From assembly GCA_016584305.1 (NCBI GenBank), contig JACEEZ010020935.1, forward strand, positions 1-64,000: a stretch of DNA of 64,000 nt, written 5' to 3'. Both the position numbers and the translations under genes were made by a program. Below are positions 1 through 10,514 of this stretch, in pieces. The stretch is from Chionoecetes opilio. Taxonomy: Eukaryota; Arthropoda; Malacostraca; Decapoda; Majidae. The notes under the pieces are model-generated. The model had not been told where the DNA came from. It did no database searches and saw nothing but the letters and a program-made list of their open reading frames with translations. The first letter of the stretch is position 1; every line of letters begins with the position of its first letter.

Positions 1-529
1 TTTGTTTTTATATCTACTGTTTGGCAATGTTTTGCATTGATATTATTTCGGCTCCTACCAGCTGTGGTTTTTTTGAGCAGAAACCAATCCTTTTTCATTT
101 GAAAAAAAGGGATTCGTATCCAAGACGGTGCTTTGGACGACATAAACACGGCTCAGAGTGACAGCCTACGCGCTGGTTTCTGGCCCTTGTTTACTTTTTC
201 CACCTATTTAAAAGTGTTTTGGAATTAATCAACAGTACTGTATTTCAGATGTCAGCTCCATAAAGCAACCCTGCTCCAGCAGGAAGGTAATGAAATTGAA
301 GGCCTGAGCCTGCAGGAAAGGGTCAAAAGGACAAAAACGCGACTTTATGCGACTGAGGATATGCCGATTTGTAAGCAAAGAGATGCAGTTAAAAACATCA
401 ATATCCCGAGATACTTATTTTTTCCCCGACTTTCTATTTACAGTAAAACCCTTAAAACTCGGCATTGTAAACTGGGAATTTGAAAATAACTCGGCAAGGC
501 AAATAAGTTTTTTTTTATTTATTTTATTT

Positions 530-655
530 ATTTATATATATAATTTTATATTAAATTATATATAATAATATATATAATATATATATATATATTATATATA
601 TATTAATATATATATATATAATATTTTATTTATATATATATATTTTTTAAAACTT
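530..655. repeat. AT-rich microsatellite, mostly (TA)n
   Basis: A run of imperfect TA and TTTA repeats lies just inside the left terminus of the inner family F copy, before the tail of the SINE. Confidence 0.9.
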
Positions 656-659
656 TCTA

Positions 660-998
660 TGCTTTATAGCGCGTGTAGGCCAGTGAGCTCCAGGGGTGGG
701 ATGGTAGGCCCTGGAGGCTCACTCGAGGGCTGTGATGGTTGGCCCTCGCCCTGGGTTGCGCAGGCAGGATTCTTATTAGTGACGCCTGTAATTAGAGGCT
801 TATGCCGCCCCCCTGTGTCCTCCCATGCACTCGCAGCCCAAGGTAGAGTTAATGGACAGGGCATGGCGAGTGTTCTTAGGCCACTCGACGGTGCAGAAAG
901 ATTTCCAAGTGGATTTATGGGGTCTCACTCGGGATCGAACTCGGGTTTCGAGAACGCCACTCGGTGACGCATAAACCCCTCTGCTACCGCCTCACCCC
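660..998 (-). mobile_element. tRNA-derived SINE, family A (inside family F inner copy)
   Basis: Read on the minus strand, the head at about 998 has an A-box-like GGCGGTAGCAGAG and a B-box-like GAGTTCGATCCC (about 929-941), the two internal RNA polymerase III promoter blocks of a tRNA. The body then holds CACTTGGAAATC, a CGAGTGGCC stretch, and ends in a segment on whether sums of CAGCTC and CACTGGCCTACACGC. The same body is seen at 2200-2690, 32354-32838 and, truncated, at 63500-63585. The parent tRNA was not identified. Confidence 0.72.
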
Positions 999-2199
999 AA
1001 AACTGATTCTTGGTTTCACTCGGTATATCATGCCCTCACAACCTCTTGTGTGAAACATGTAAAACAGAAAATCGGCAAAAAATTATGTTTCTCGGCATAT
1101 GATGTTATAAACTGCATCTCTTTGCTTACACTCGGCCCTATCCTCAGTCGCATAAAGTCGTGTTTTTTGTCCTTTTGACCCTTTCCTGCAGGCTCAGGCT
1201 CTTCAATTCATTCCCTTCCTGCTGGAGACACCCTTGGTGATGAAGCTAGACATCTTGAAATACAGTACTGTATGATGTAACCCAGAAACACGTAAAATAG
1301 TGCAAAGAAAGCAAAGGTAACGGGAACCAGCGTCGCTAGGCTTAGTAACAGCTGCTCGAGCCGTGTTCTATAGTCGATCAAGCAAGTCTTGGATACGGAT
1401 TCGTTTTTGTCAGAATTAGAAAAGGATTGGTTATCTCGCTCAAAAACCACAACAAGCTTGCGTTAGGAGCCGAAATCAATAATCAAAGCAAAACATTGCA
1501 AAAAATATCACAACAGTAGTTATCACACACATTTCAGCCAAGACTGTTATTAGATTGCCGGATTCTGCTAATCCAAGACGCCGTGCTACTGCGACCCGAC
1601 AAAAACACCAGGCACTTACCAGCCTCCGCAGACTGTCGCTTTACTATTGCCCACCATTTTTTACGTAGTTTATGGATTAAATCATACAGTACTGGTATAT
1701 CAAGCAATGTCCACTCCATCACGCATAAGGTGTCTAAAGCCAGGAAGGGAATGCAAATTGAAGAGCCTGAGCACTGCAGTGAAAAGGTGAAAAAGATGTG
1801 CTGAGCAAGGATGGCATAGCCGGTGCGCCATCCATGCGGCTATTGCTGCTGAGTTTGATAACAAATCCAGCACATTCTATACCGCGCACGTAAGGTAGTT
1901 TTTAATGCTTTGACAGTAATGCTATTATATTTATTATATATTTACTATAATAGTATAATTACTATATTAATTATTATTCATATATTATTTTTTTTAACCA
2001 TAATCATCAGCTAGGAGGACATTGCATAACTCGGACAACATGAATACCGGCAAGGGCTAGAGCCGCTCATGTGCAGAGAGTAATAAAGACGTTTACTGCC
2101 CTACAGGTCACACAAGAGGTCGTAGTAGGTGGGGGGGGGGGGACGGGGGGGTCGGGTTGGCGACGCGCCATGAATATGCCCGAGTGAACAACCAAGAGA

Positions 2200-2690
2200 T
2201 GCAGCTTTAGCGGAGCGGCCCGCCGTGGTAGCAGAGTTGAGTTAGCCGTAACCGGAGTGCCGCGCGTTCTCGAAGACCCGAGCTGTCGAATCCCCGCCGA
2301 GTGAGACCTGTTGGTGTCTGGGTCTCCTCTTTTTTGCTTTTACCGTTTTTTTTTTTTGGTCTTGGGTTGGCCATAAATACACATCTGAGATCTTTACGAC
2401 GCTACCGCGAGTGCGAGTGGCATAAGAACAACACATCGCCCTGTCCATTCACTACTAAACCTACTCGACTGTGAAGTGCATCCCGACACGAGACACAGCG
2501 CGGGGCGCGCCATGAACAGCTCTAATTTACAGCCGTCACTATAAGCAATGTGCCTGCGCCACCCACAGAGCGCAAGGCCAACATCATCAATCCCTCGCGG
2601 TGAGCCTCCAGGGCCCCTACCATCCCCACCCCTGGCAGCTCACTGCCTACATCGCCGCTTATAGGCATAGATGGGCGAAAAAACAAAAAA
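2200..2690 (+). mobile_element. tRNA-derived SINE, family A (inside family F outer copy)
   Basis: The head has GTGGTAGCAGAG at about 2225 and a degraded B box near 2282-2296 (CTGTCGAATCCCC). The body ends with a CAGCTCACTGCCTACAT motif, then GGCATAGATGGG and an A-rich tail near 2680-2698. It occupies the same place and orientation relative to the element terminus as the SINEs in the other two family F copies. Confidence 0.7.
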
Positions 2691-2778
2691 AAAAAAAACT
2701 TTGATTACTTTGCCTGCCCCCCTGAGTATATCAAAATTCCGAGGTATACAGTGCCCGAGTTATACGGGTTTTACTGTA

Positions 2779-4780
2779 CCTTGACTGAATTGAGATTACA
2801 CCCGTGAAACGGAATGTAAATGCGCCGATGGTAATATACATGATGGGGGATTATGCATAAAACTACTGTAGTGGTAAGTTAATTGAACAACACCACATTT
2901 ATATGTAGCCTCCAACGGTGGCAGGTTTATAATGCAAGTGCAATAATCTCTTGTTGCAAAATGACGTACTCTGTAAAGGACGACATAAATAAAAGTACTT
3001 TAGGTTCTCTCGATTCATACACCAAAAAGATACTGGCATGTCACCATTCTAGCACAACCTTTCGTGCTGCGGGCTGCCAGTGTACTGAACCGCAGCCTGG
3101 CTGACGTCACTGAGGGATGGCAATATACGCGCGGAAGTAACTTTCATAAACATCAATATATCCCCTATATGATTATATGCAACGGACATATGATTAAAAT
3201 ATCAAAAAGGATTATGGTACGAAGTAGAGCATTTCGTACCATAAATGCAGTAATAATAGCCAACTGCTAACCGGCCTTCCTTACACACGGCACTACATAA
3301 GCAGCACGTAATCACCTGCTTATCAAAAGGCCTTTGTTAATTATTGCGAGCCTTCAGTCGAGCAAGCGAACCCTCGCGGACTCGCGATCTGACTGGACTC
3401 CCCCTAAAATTTAAGTATGCAAGGCCACTCCTCATAATATACATACGCGCCGTGTGGGTCTCTTACACCCCCCCACAGGCGATCCGCGCACGCTGGAAAA
3501 TTACAGATGATGAAGTACAATAATCATACAATACAGTGCGGTAAGTCATTTGCATCAAAGCCGGAAGGCAGGACCACAGATAAAGAATTTCCCACGCAAG
3601 GTGTACAATAATCAAAAAAAGTTTAATAAATACCAAACAAAAAGCGATGCAGATTCACAAGAAGAGGCAAGAGGGAATGCATTTTGTATAACAAGGAGTA
3701 TTCCTCCTCCCACTTAAAATGTTCTATAATCACTCCGCAAACCATTGATTCTAGTGCGAAAGCATCATAGGAGAAATGCTATTATTAGAATACAATAAGC
3801 TAAACAAAAACCATGCCCTTACTCCCAATTGTGAGAGGAAGTTTGGTTCCTATCGTTAAAAATAATACAATATTTTATGACTTCTGGCAAAACTGAGACA
3901 GCTGCCCCAAATCATTCATGATGTACGACATCTTCAACTAATTTATCAGCCTTGCGGTAACATCGCATACGTGGCTGGATGAACCTAACCGTAATCGTAA
4001 CCTATCTTTTCTTCAGACCCCCCCCCTCACAAATCCCTTCAGACTACCTCTAAAAGGTCAATTATAAGTTTTTTGTGGAGAGATGCCCCCTTCAAAACCC
4101 TAATCCCCCCTAAAAGACTCCCCTGCGACCTCCCAAAATAATTATCATACTAACCTGACCTACACTATAACCTTACCTAACCTACCAAAACCTGCCTAGC
4201 TCGCAGCACCTAAGGAACGCGGAAGAGAACTATAAACGATGTACCCAGCATAGGATAAGTATATTGAGGTATAGCGCTTAGCCTAAGTATGGGTCATATG
4301 TGCAGTTTAAGACCAAGTACACCAATCGGTCCGTGGCGTTTTAAGTATAATGAACGATTCCGTTCGATCATAAGGAGTATTATTAACCCATACAACAGCT
4401 GTTAGAAATGAAAAATACCACATGGAGGGTTCATGGCCCGGAAGCATAACCCCCCCAGTAGGAGGTTAATTTACATAATACAGTTAGGGGTTAGATATTA
4501 ACTAGCAGGGCGAGTCTGGGGGAGCACATCCACCCGCAGAAATTGGGATCAGTATAGTACTGGTCATAAGAGAGTAGTGTGCAAACTGCTCATACTTTAC
4601 CTAAGTTATTCTTTGGCGGGAGGAGGGGCGGGGGGAGTAGGCTGGTGGGGGATCTCGTAAGAGGTCCTCATTAATTGTGGTTACCTTATACCTTTAGAAG
4701 TATTTTGTAAGTGATTGACGCCAGCTAAGAATGCCCGATCTCCACTGCTACACAGACAGCTCTCTCTCTCCTTGATACAG
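2779..4780. other. Unassigned intergenic sequence
   Basis: I see no gene, retrotransposon domain or tandem array here. The stretch includes C-rich tracts (for example near 4020 and 4080) and short runs of the CCTAACC type. Short open frames lack codon structure or motifs. Confidence 0.6.
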
Positions 4781-7600
4781 ATGCAGAGAGACTATTTCAG
4801 TTGTAGCTGGTGTAATCCTGCCGTAGTTAGGCGGTGTCTCTATGCGTATATGCGCCAGCAGGCATCCAAGTTGTACTTGAAGATGTCGGGTGAGACACCC
4901 TACTTGTCCTTAGTTTGTATGGGATGCAGTTGAATAATCCTTGTACCACTGAAGCGCTGAAGCTGCTGGAGTAGTCAGAGTTACAAACTCCTATCGAGAT
5001 AGCTCCTGGGAGTGGTGCCACATGCTAAGCCACAGCATTCCTCTCCTGGGGGCCAATGTTCTTGCACACATTTGTGTTTCGGTATCCTGTTATTCCAAAA
5101 TATTACCAAACATAAATCGCGACGTATCTTCTCTGCGCTCCTCTACGCGGAAAACAGTGCAGTAGTCCTGAAGTCTACCCCCAGTAATTTCGATGTCAAA
5201 CACCGGTGGATCTATGTATGTGAAAGCCTTCTTTCGGCGGAGTTCTAGGCAGGTAATCTTCCGGATATATCTTATGTGCGGACCAGAGGCTGACAAGACC
5301 AGCAACCCAGAACAGTATTCTAGCGTGTGATAGCACAGTGTGACTTTTTCAACGAGTCAGCTGACACGCTACACTCCTGTTTGGAAAGGTCCTCAGCGAT
5401 ACCAACCTGTATAGCCTGCCTTTCTTTTGCGTTTAATTGATATAATGTGGTCCACGAAAAGTAGCATCAGTCTGCTCTAGGGTAACACCAAATCTTTAAC
5501 CACCTCAGCTACTATTTCCTGTTGGCCACCAATGTTATTTGTCGAGGTTTGAATTTTCAACTTGGTTCTCCAATAATCTAAAAAACTCAAACTCTGTCTC
5601 TATTATGGAACATAATATTCCTATACTGCCCACTACTAAGATGTTATCTAAGTCCGTGGTGGAGTACAGATGCAGCATCTGGTAGTGCCCAAAACGTCTT
5701 TGTATAATTCTTGTGTCGTCGGCCAAAGATTAGCCTAGCGGATCCACCATCCTATGGAGTGTAGCCCCCAGATCTGCTATCATATCCCCTCATCATAATG
5801 AGAAGCAGCAAGGCGCGACCTAAGGACTGAGCCTGAGGGACACCACTGACAAAACTGCTGGCATCTGATAGCTCCCCTTCGAACCTACTACTCGTTGTTC
5901 TCTGCTCAGGAAAGTAAAGCTATGCTATGCCCATTTTCCAGCTTGCCCATATTATACCCGAAGCCTTTCGTATCTTGCGGAAGAGAATCCCTGGCCGTCA
6001 AACTTTAATCAAATAGCCTTTGCGACTGAAAGTCCGAGATATATGACTCCACATTGTAACCATCCTGCAATGTCTGCAAAACTTTCTCCTGACTAATGAG
6101 TCAGCCCCAAATTTGAGAGGCAGAAACTGGCATTAGTCTCGAAGCCATGTTGACCTCCCACTTAAGTGCTCAATGTCCTTTCAATATAGTTTAATCAAGC
6201 TTAGCGATCGGATTGATCTTATCCAATTATTTTATTAAGTGGCCGATGTTAGCTACATACTGGTCTATAGTTAATCTCGTCACCAAGCACTTTGACTAGC
6301 CCCCTTTGTAATCATGGGTAATGATCGCCAGTTTTGAGAGGCTGTGCGACACAAGAGCCAGCTATGTGGGACTCATCACTCAGAGTTTCAGTGGTAGTGC
6401 TAACTAGGGTGTTCTACAGTGTTATAAGTATCTGTAGCATGGAAGCCATCGTCCCAGACAGCTGAAAGTGTGGTGCTACCTTATCAATCAATGGCTGCCC
6501 CAATGATGTCTCTGCTTAGTTATAGTTAATCGATGTAAAGCAGGTGCTCTTAACTGGCTCTTGACGCGTACTTACAAAGAAAGGAAGATAAGGGTCTGTT
6601 AAATTTATCTGAGGCATCATTGGATGGGCTGAACGGCGATACTTCGTGCTGCCCGATGAGGTTGAGCATCCAGTCCAATTCCTGGTTCACTCTCAAAATC
6701 TCCATTTCACTTCAAAGTGGCGCCTATGAAGATACTTACTGCAGCTTCTTTTGTTTAGCGCGCTAGGCCCAATATGAATTGCTGGTTACATTGATGTGCT
6801 CCTATGCTTAGTAGTTCCTCATCCCGTCCTTTACTTCCTATTGAGGACAGAATAAGCCTCCATATCAATCTCCTCAAGACTCTGATAGTAGTGTAGCGAG
6901 AGTGAGCAGTGCGATGTACCTTTTTGCTATGGCTGTTGTAGAGACCTTTTCGTCATTAGAATCTTTCCCTATCATATTTCTCACGAATTCCTCAACGTGG
7001 CTGCTTCTTTAGGGTTTGTCGCCGCCAGACACATATTTTTGCGATCTACCAGGCTCCTCTTTAGGAAAATACGAAAGCTATCACATAGTGATTACTCCTT
7101 TAAGAATTGCCGTCACCCCAGTCAGTTGCAAGTTTTCCCTCCAGTTTATGTCCCCAGTCTATCCTCATTTGCTAATAGAAGTTAAGCATCACTGAGGAAG
7201 ATGTCTTACCTCTGGCTCAATGAGTAGCGGAATTTTTGGAGCCAGCCCTAGATGCTGAGAGCAACAATTGAGGTGACTTTGATGAGACAGATGGTCCGAC
7301 ATATGTTTTTGGTGAATGATTCATAGGAGCTGGACTAGCTGCAAAATGTCAGCTAACAGCAGGTCCAAGGAATCTATTACCTTGGCTAGGATCCTCGATA
7401 AACTGCGTCAAATAGCAGGTTCAATGATGGATATTAATTCCTTTGCTTACGCCTGTTTCTCTTACAGGATCCTCCTCGTTGATTTTCATAGCACAATCAA
7501 GTCAGGCCATGCAATGCCCCAGGCGTGCAAGTGAAGTCCCTGTGAGATATGACTTCGCTAGAGCGAGTTAGGCCCTAAGATTATGTTATGAGATCGCCCA
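4780..7600 (-). pseudogene. Decayed non-LTR retrotransposon: endonuclease and reverse transcriptase remnants (Jockey/CR1-like)
   Basis: On the minus strand the 5' part near 7530 reads as a degraded GDFN-like endonuclease motif (HRDFTCTPGAL), followed near 7410 by LTQFIEDPSQGNRFLG, typical of the endonuclease C-terminal half. Reverse transcriptase blocks follow: a degraded FAKAFDKV region near 6080, SSFVSGVPQ near 5850, and ADDTRI near 5720 for the catalytic YADD-type box. The thumb and tail region lies near 5300-5050, with STGV and NYWG followed by RRGAQRRYVAIYVW. These blocks come from different frames with many stops, so the copy is long dead. The assignment is by motif order from memory of the family; the exact clade is uncertain. 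Confidence 0.72.
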
Positions 7601-8650
7601 TATTTTGTTGTGACCTCCTCAAACTTCTTCTTCAGTGTATTTGGGGCGCCGGTATAGGGTATTAGATTTGAATTCCCGTTTTCTTAATGAACAAAGAAGT
7701 AATTATGTTTGCCGTAGAGAAAGATATCAGAGTTCCGCATTTGCTAAAGCCATGTCTTACCCTTAGGCTAAACAGCTACCCTCCATGACTCCTGCCCTAA
7801 TCCTGTACTGCTATCTAGAACAGGGCTAAATAAAACCATAAGTTTGCATATGAAATTCGAGCACCAATAGTTTTATTAAGGCTGTGTTTCTTTGCAGTGT
7901 AGAAAGACATACATCTCTCTTCGCATGATTTTCTTAAGCAAAACGGCAACTATAAGCTGCGTTAATCGCTGGGTAAAGCCCCTCCTAATATTTCCCCCCG
8001 TAAATGTAATTAGATAGCAACTTGCCCACTCCGCCTATGCATTAGCCCTCTATGACTTGTTTTTGGCCGCCAGGGAGTTTGCTCACATCATTAGTATGAG
8101 ACGGTTTCTCCAGCTGCAAACACTTCAGCTTCCATGAGACTGCATTTAGATAAAAGACAGAACCTTATGGTACTGCTCATGTGGTATATCATTACCTGCT
8201 GGTCTACCCCCGGTCTGTTTCTTGCCCATATGTGAGGCCTGGCGGTGTCATATGCTTGGATGTTGCCATTGACGTCGTAGGATAAACCTGGCCATGCCGT
8301 ATATGCGCGTCCATGCCGTATAATTGCGTGACGCTTGTTGAGTTATGCGCCTCTTATTCATGTGCAAGATTAGAAGCCAGCTTTCAAGGTTTCGCTGGGT
8401 GTGTGATTCCCTGATCTCTGACACCATAGGATTCATGCCCTTGCATTTATCGCTCAGGCACCTTCCAGTCTCTGCCGCTGACTGGCTAATAACCCGTCTT
8501 TTTTAATTAAGTCTGATGATGATTAATACCACTAGGGACATTAGCTTCATTATCAAATTACTATCCCAATAATTACTACTTAATTAGCCTTCTCTATAAA
8601 TATACCTACTTTAACCCACATATCCATTATAAACTATACATATATATACA
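7600..8650. other. Unassigned sequence, possibly the 5' part of the upstream retrotransposon
   Basis: No motif could be anchored between the endonuclease remnant and the family D element. By position it could be the start of the retrotransposon on the minus strand, but I cannot show it. Confidence 0.4.
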
Positions 8651-8737
8651 CACAACCTCGATTCCTGGACCTCGATTTCCGGATATCGGATTTGCCGCGA
8701 CAAAATACCGAGGTCGGGGATATGTCAGTCTCGGACA

Positions 8738-8768
<31 letters not shown>

Positions 8769-9865
8769 CAACGTGAAATGCGGTTCGAAATTGACCAAGT
8801 TGTCCGGCGGTCGAGCGCTTCCTGTCACCCTGGTCAGTGTCCGCGCCTCCCACCAGGTGGAAGCATGCTCAGCGGTCGTTATTGTTTACATTTGGCACAC
8901 AACATTCCGGTTCACCTGCACAGCCTCCGTCAGTCACATGACTCCCACTGCCCTGGTGGAAGAAGAACATTCTGAGACTAATTGAACACTTCTGCTGCAT
9001 CCCTCCAGGTGGCAGCATGCTCAGCGGTCGTAGTGTTATCCATCTGGGCACAAGACACCAAAGTTCACCCTGCACAGCCTCCGTTAGTCCCCTGACCCCC
9101 CCACTGCCCCTGGTGCAGGGAAATGGTTCTGAGGACTATTGAAACAACTTTCTGCTGTTCTCCCGCCAGGTGGCAGGCAATGCCTCAGCGGTCGTATCTT
9201 TACACTTGGGCACACGACCACTCACGTTCACCTGCACAGACCTCCGTTAGTCCCCTGACCCCCACTGCCCGGTGAGGAACGTCTCTTGATTACTATTGAA
9301 CACTTTCTGCTGCCTCCGCAGGTGGCAGGATGCTCAGCGGTGTAGTGTGACATTTGGGCCACAGACACTCACAGTTCAACCTGCACAGCCTCCGTTAGTC
9401 CCCTCGGACCCCCATGCCCCTGGTGCAGGAACCGATCTTGAGACTATTGAATATTTCTGCTGCCTCCGCCAGGTGCAGCATGCTCACGTTGCTCAGCGGC
9501 GTATGGTTTACATTTGGGCACACGACACTCACGGTTCACCTGCACCTGGCCTCCGTTAGTCACTGACCCCCCGCCCCTGGGCAGGAACGTCTCTGAGGAC
9601 TATGAAACTTTCTGCTGCCTCCGCCAGTGGCAGCATGCTCAGCGGACGTAAAAAGTCCGCGGAGGGGTAGTTGATATGGGCGGTGCCGCAGAAGTAAATA
9701 CCTAGAGTAGGATAATCGGCCAGGGGTGGGTAATTGGCATGGACTTTTTTTTTTCCTTTTTTTTTCTGTTTAGAGGATAATTCCTGGGACTGTTGCGAAT
9801 TCCGGACTTTGCGGTTCCAGACCAGTCTCCCCCCTATTAGTCGGGAAAACGAAGGTTGTGTGTAT

Positions 9866-9872
<7 letters not shown>
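8651..9872 (+). mobile_element. Tigger-like non-autonomous element, family D, copy 1
   Basis: The left end CACAACCTCGATTCCTGG and the right end (CGGGAAAACGAAGGTTGTG) are inverted copies of one terminus; the same termini bound the element at 23580-24312. Inside are a poly-T run (8742-8768) and a tandem satellite of about 152 bp. No transposase is present. It sits between a short TA-rich run and a long (TA)n tract. The Tigger/pogo label is inferred from terminus style and the TA-rich target. Confidence 0.62.
8853..9650 (+). repeat. Tandem satellite, unit about 152 bp, just over 5 copies
   Basis: Each unit starts with a CCAGGTGGCAGCATGCTCAG motif. Starts are at about 8853, 9005, 9166, 9318, 9469 and 9624, so the period is 151-161 bp. 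Units carry GGTCGTA, ACATTTGGGCACACGAC, CACCTGCACAGCCTCCGTTA and GACTATTGAACACTTTCTG blocks. The same unit, inverted, occurs 2-3 times in the second family D element. Confidence 0.85.
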
Positions 9873-9912
<40 letters not shown>

Positions 9913-9962
9913 ATATATATATAGAATATATATATTATATAAATATATATATATATATGAAT
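9873..9962. repeat. (TA)n microsatellite
   Basis: Near-pure alternating TA separates the family D element from the family G element. Confidence 0.95.
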
Positions 9963-10063
9963 ATTAGGGTGGTCCAAAAAATGAAAGTCGAATTTCCGCG
10001 GGCATGTTTGCCAAAAACGTCCTGACGTTGCAAAACGCCTAAAGAAAACAAAAATAGAAGATT

Positions 10064-10505
10064 TGGAGGTGGTTTAGGGTCCATCAAAGTCTCTCAACTT
10101 TTCTCCAACGGATTCACATTATAATGTCCACAATACTAATAGGAAAAATGAAAGGAAAGAGCATAAATGTTCTCTCTGAAATAGTTTGCCAACTCAATGG
10201 GGGTGAGGGTAGTTGCGCGGTGAGCTTCCACCACCTGGAGCAGGTCCTGCTGGTTTTCTCATCCTTGGTTAGGGAGTCGTGTACGATGGAACTCATCGCC
10301 ACCCCCACGCTCGGCCCCCCGTCGTTGTGACGCTGAGGTCTTCACTGTGGGACACCCCCTTCTGGTGACGCAGGGTTTGCTTCCCACTCGGTCCACAGGG
10401 AGGGAAAAGAAGGAGATGCGAGTTGAGGAGGCTGAGCAGCGGAACAGAGGTCGGCTGGAGCGTGAGTGAGGGAGCGAGGAGTTGATGAGCTGATCCGCAG
10501 CACGC
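10064..10505 (+). repeat. 430-bp direct repeat, left copy
   Basis: From GGTGGTTTAGGGTCCATC to GAGTTGATGAGCTGATCCGC the sequence is repeated at 12895-13320 with small differences. Together the two copies flank the Tigger element. Confidence 0.85.
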
Positions 10506-10514
10506 CTCCCTCAT

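Larger units (their letters stand above)
441..2098 (-). mobile_element. Family F inverted-repeat element, inner copy nested in the outer copy
   Basis: This copy starts CAGTAAAACCCTTAAAACTC after a TA at 439-440 and ends near 2098 in GTTTACTG. It runs opposite to the outer copy: terminus, AT-rich spacer, SINE on the minus strand (660-998), then arm, centre and second arm. The arms at about 1195-1400 and 1580-1775 are inverted repeats of one another, so the middle can fold into a long hairpin. It interrupts the outer copy within the motif preceding the SINE, which dates it as the younger of the two. No open reading frame of note is present. Confidence 0.68.
1..2776 (+). mobile_element. Family F inverted-repeat element, outer copy, split by a second copy and cut by the window edge
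   Basis: The sequence of 1-440 continues at about 2099 and ends at 2776 with GGGTTTTACTGTA, a Tigger/pogo-like terminus next to a TA. The order matches the third copy at 31376-32907 segment by segment: the half reading into GCGACTGAGGAT, then AAGAGATGCAGTT, then the SINE, then the CCGAGTTAT-type inverted terminus. At 440 this order is broken by another copy of the same family. The left terminus lies outside the window. No coding capacity is seen, so it is a non-autonomous (MITE-like) element. The superfamily assignment rests on the TA target and CAGT start and is inferred. Confidence 0.7.

Noticed and set aside
8853..9650. Evenly spaced repeats that could suggest a CRISPR array
   Set aside because: The whole 152-bp unit is repeated, with no unique spacers, in eukaryotic DNA inside a transposon.
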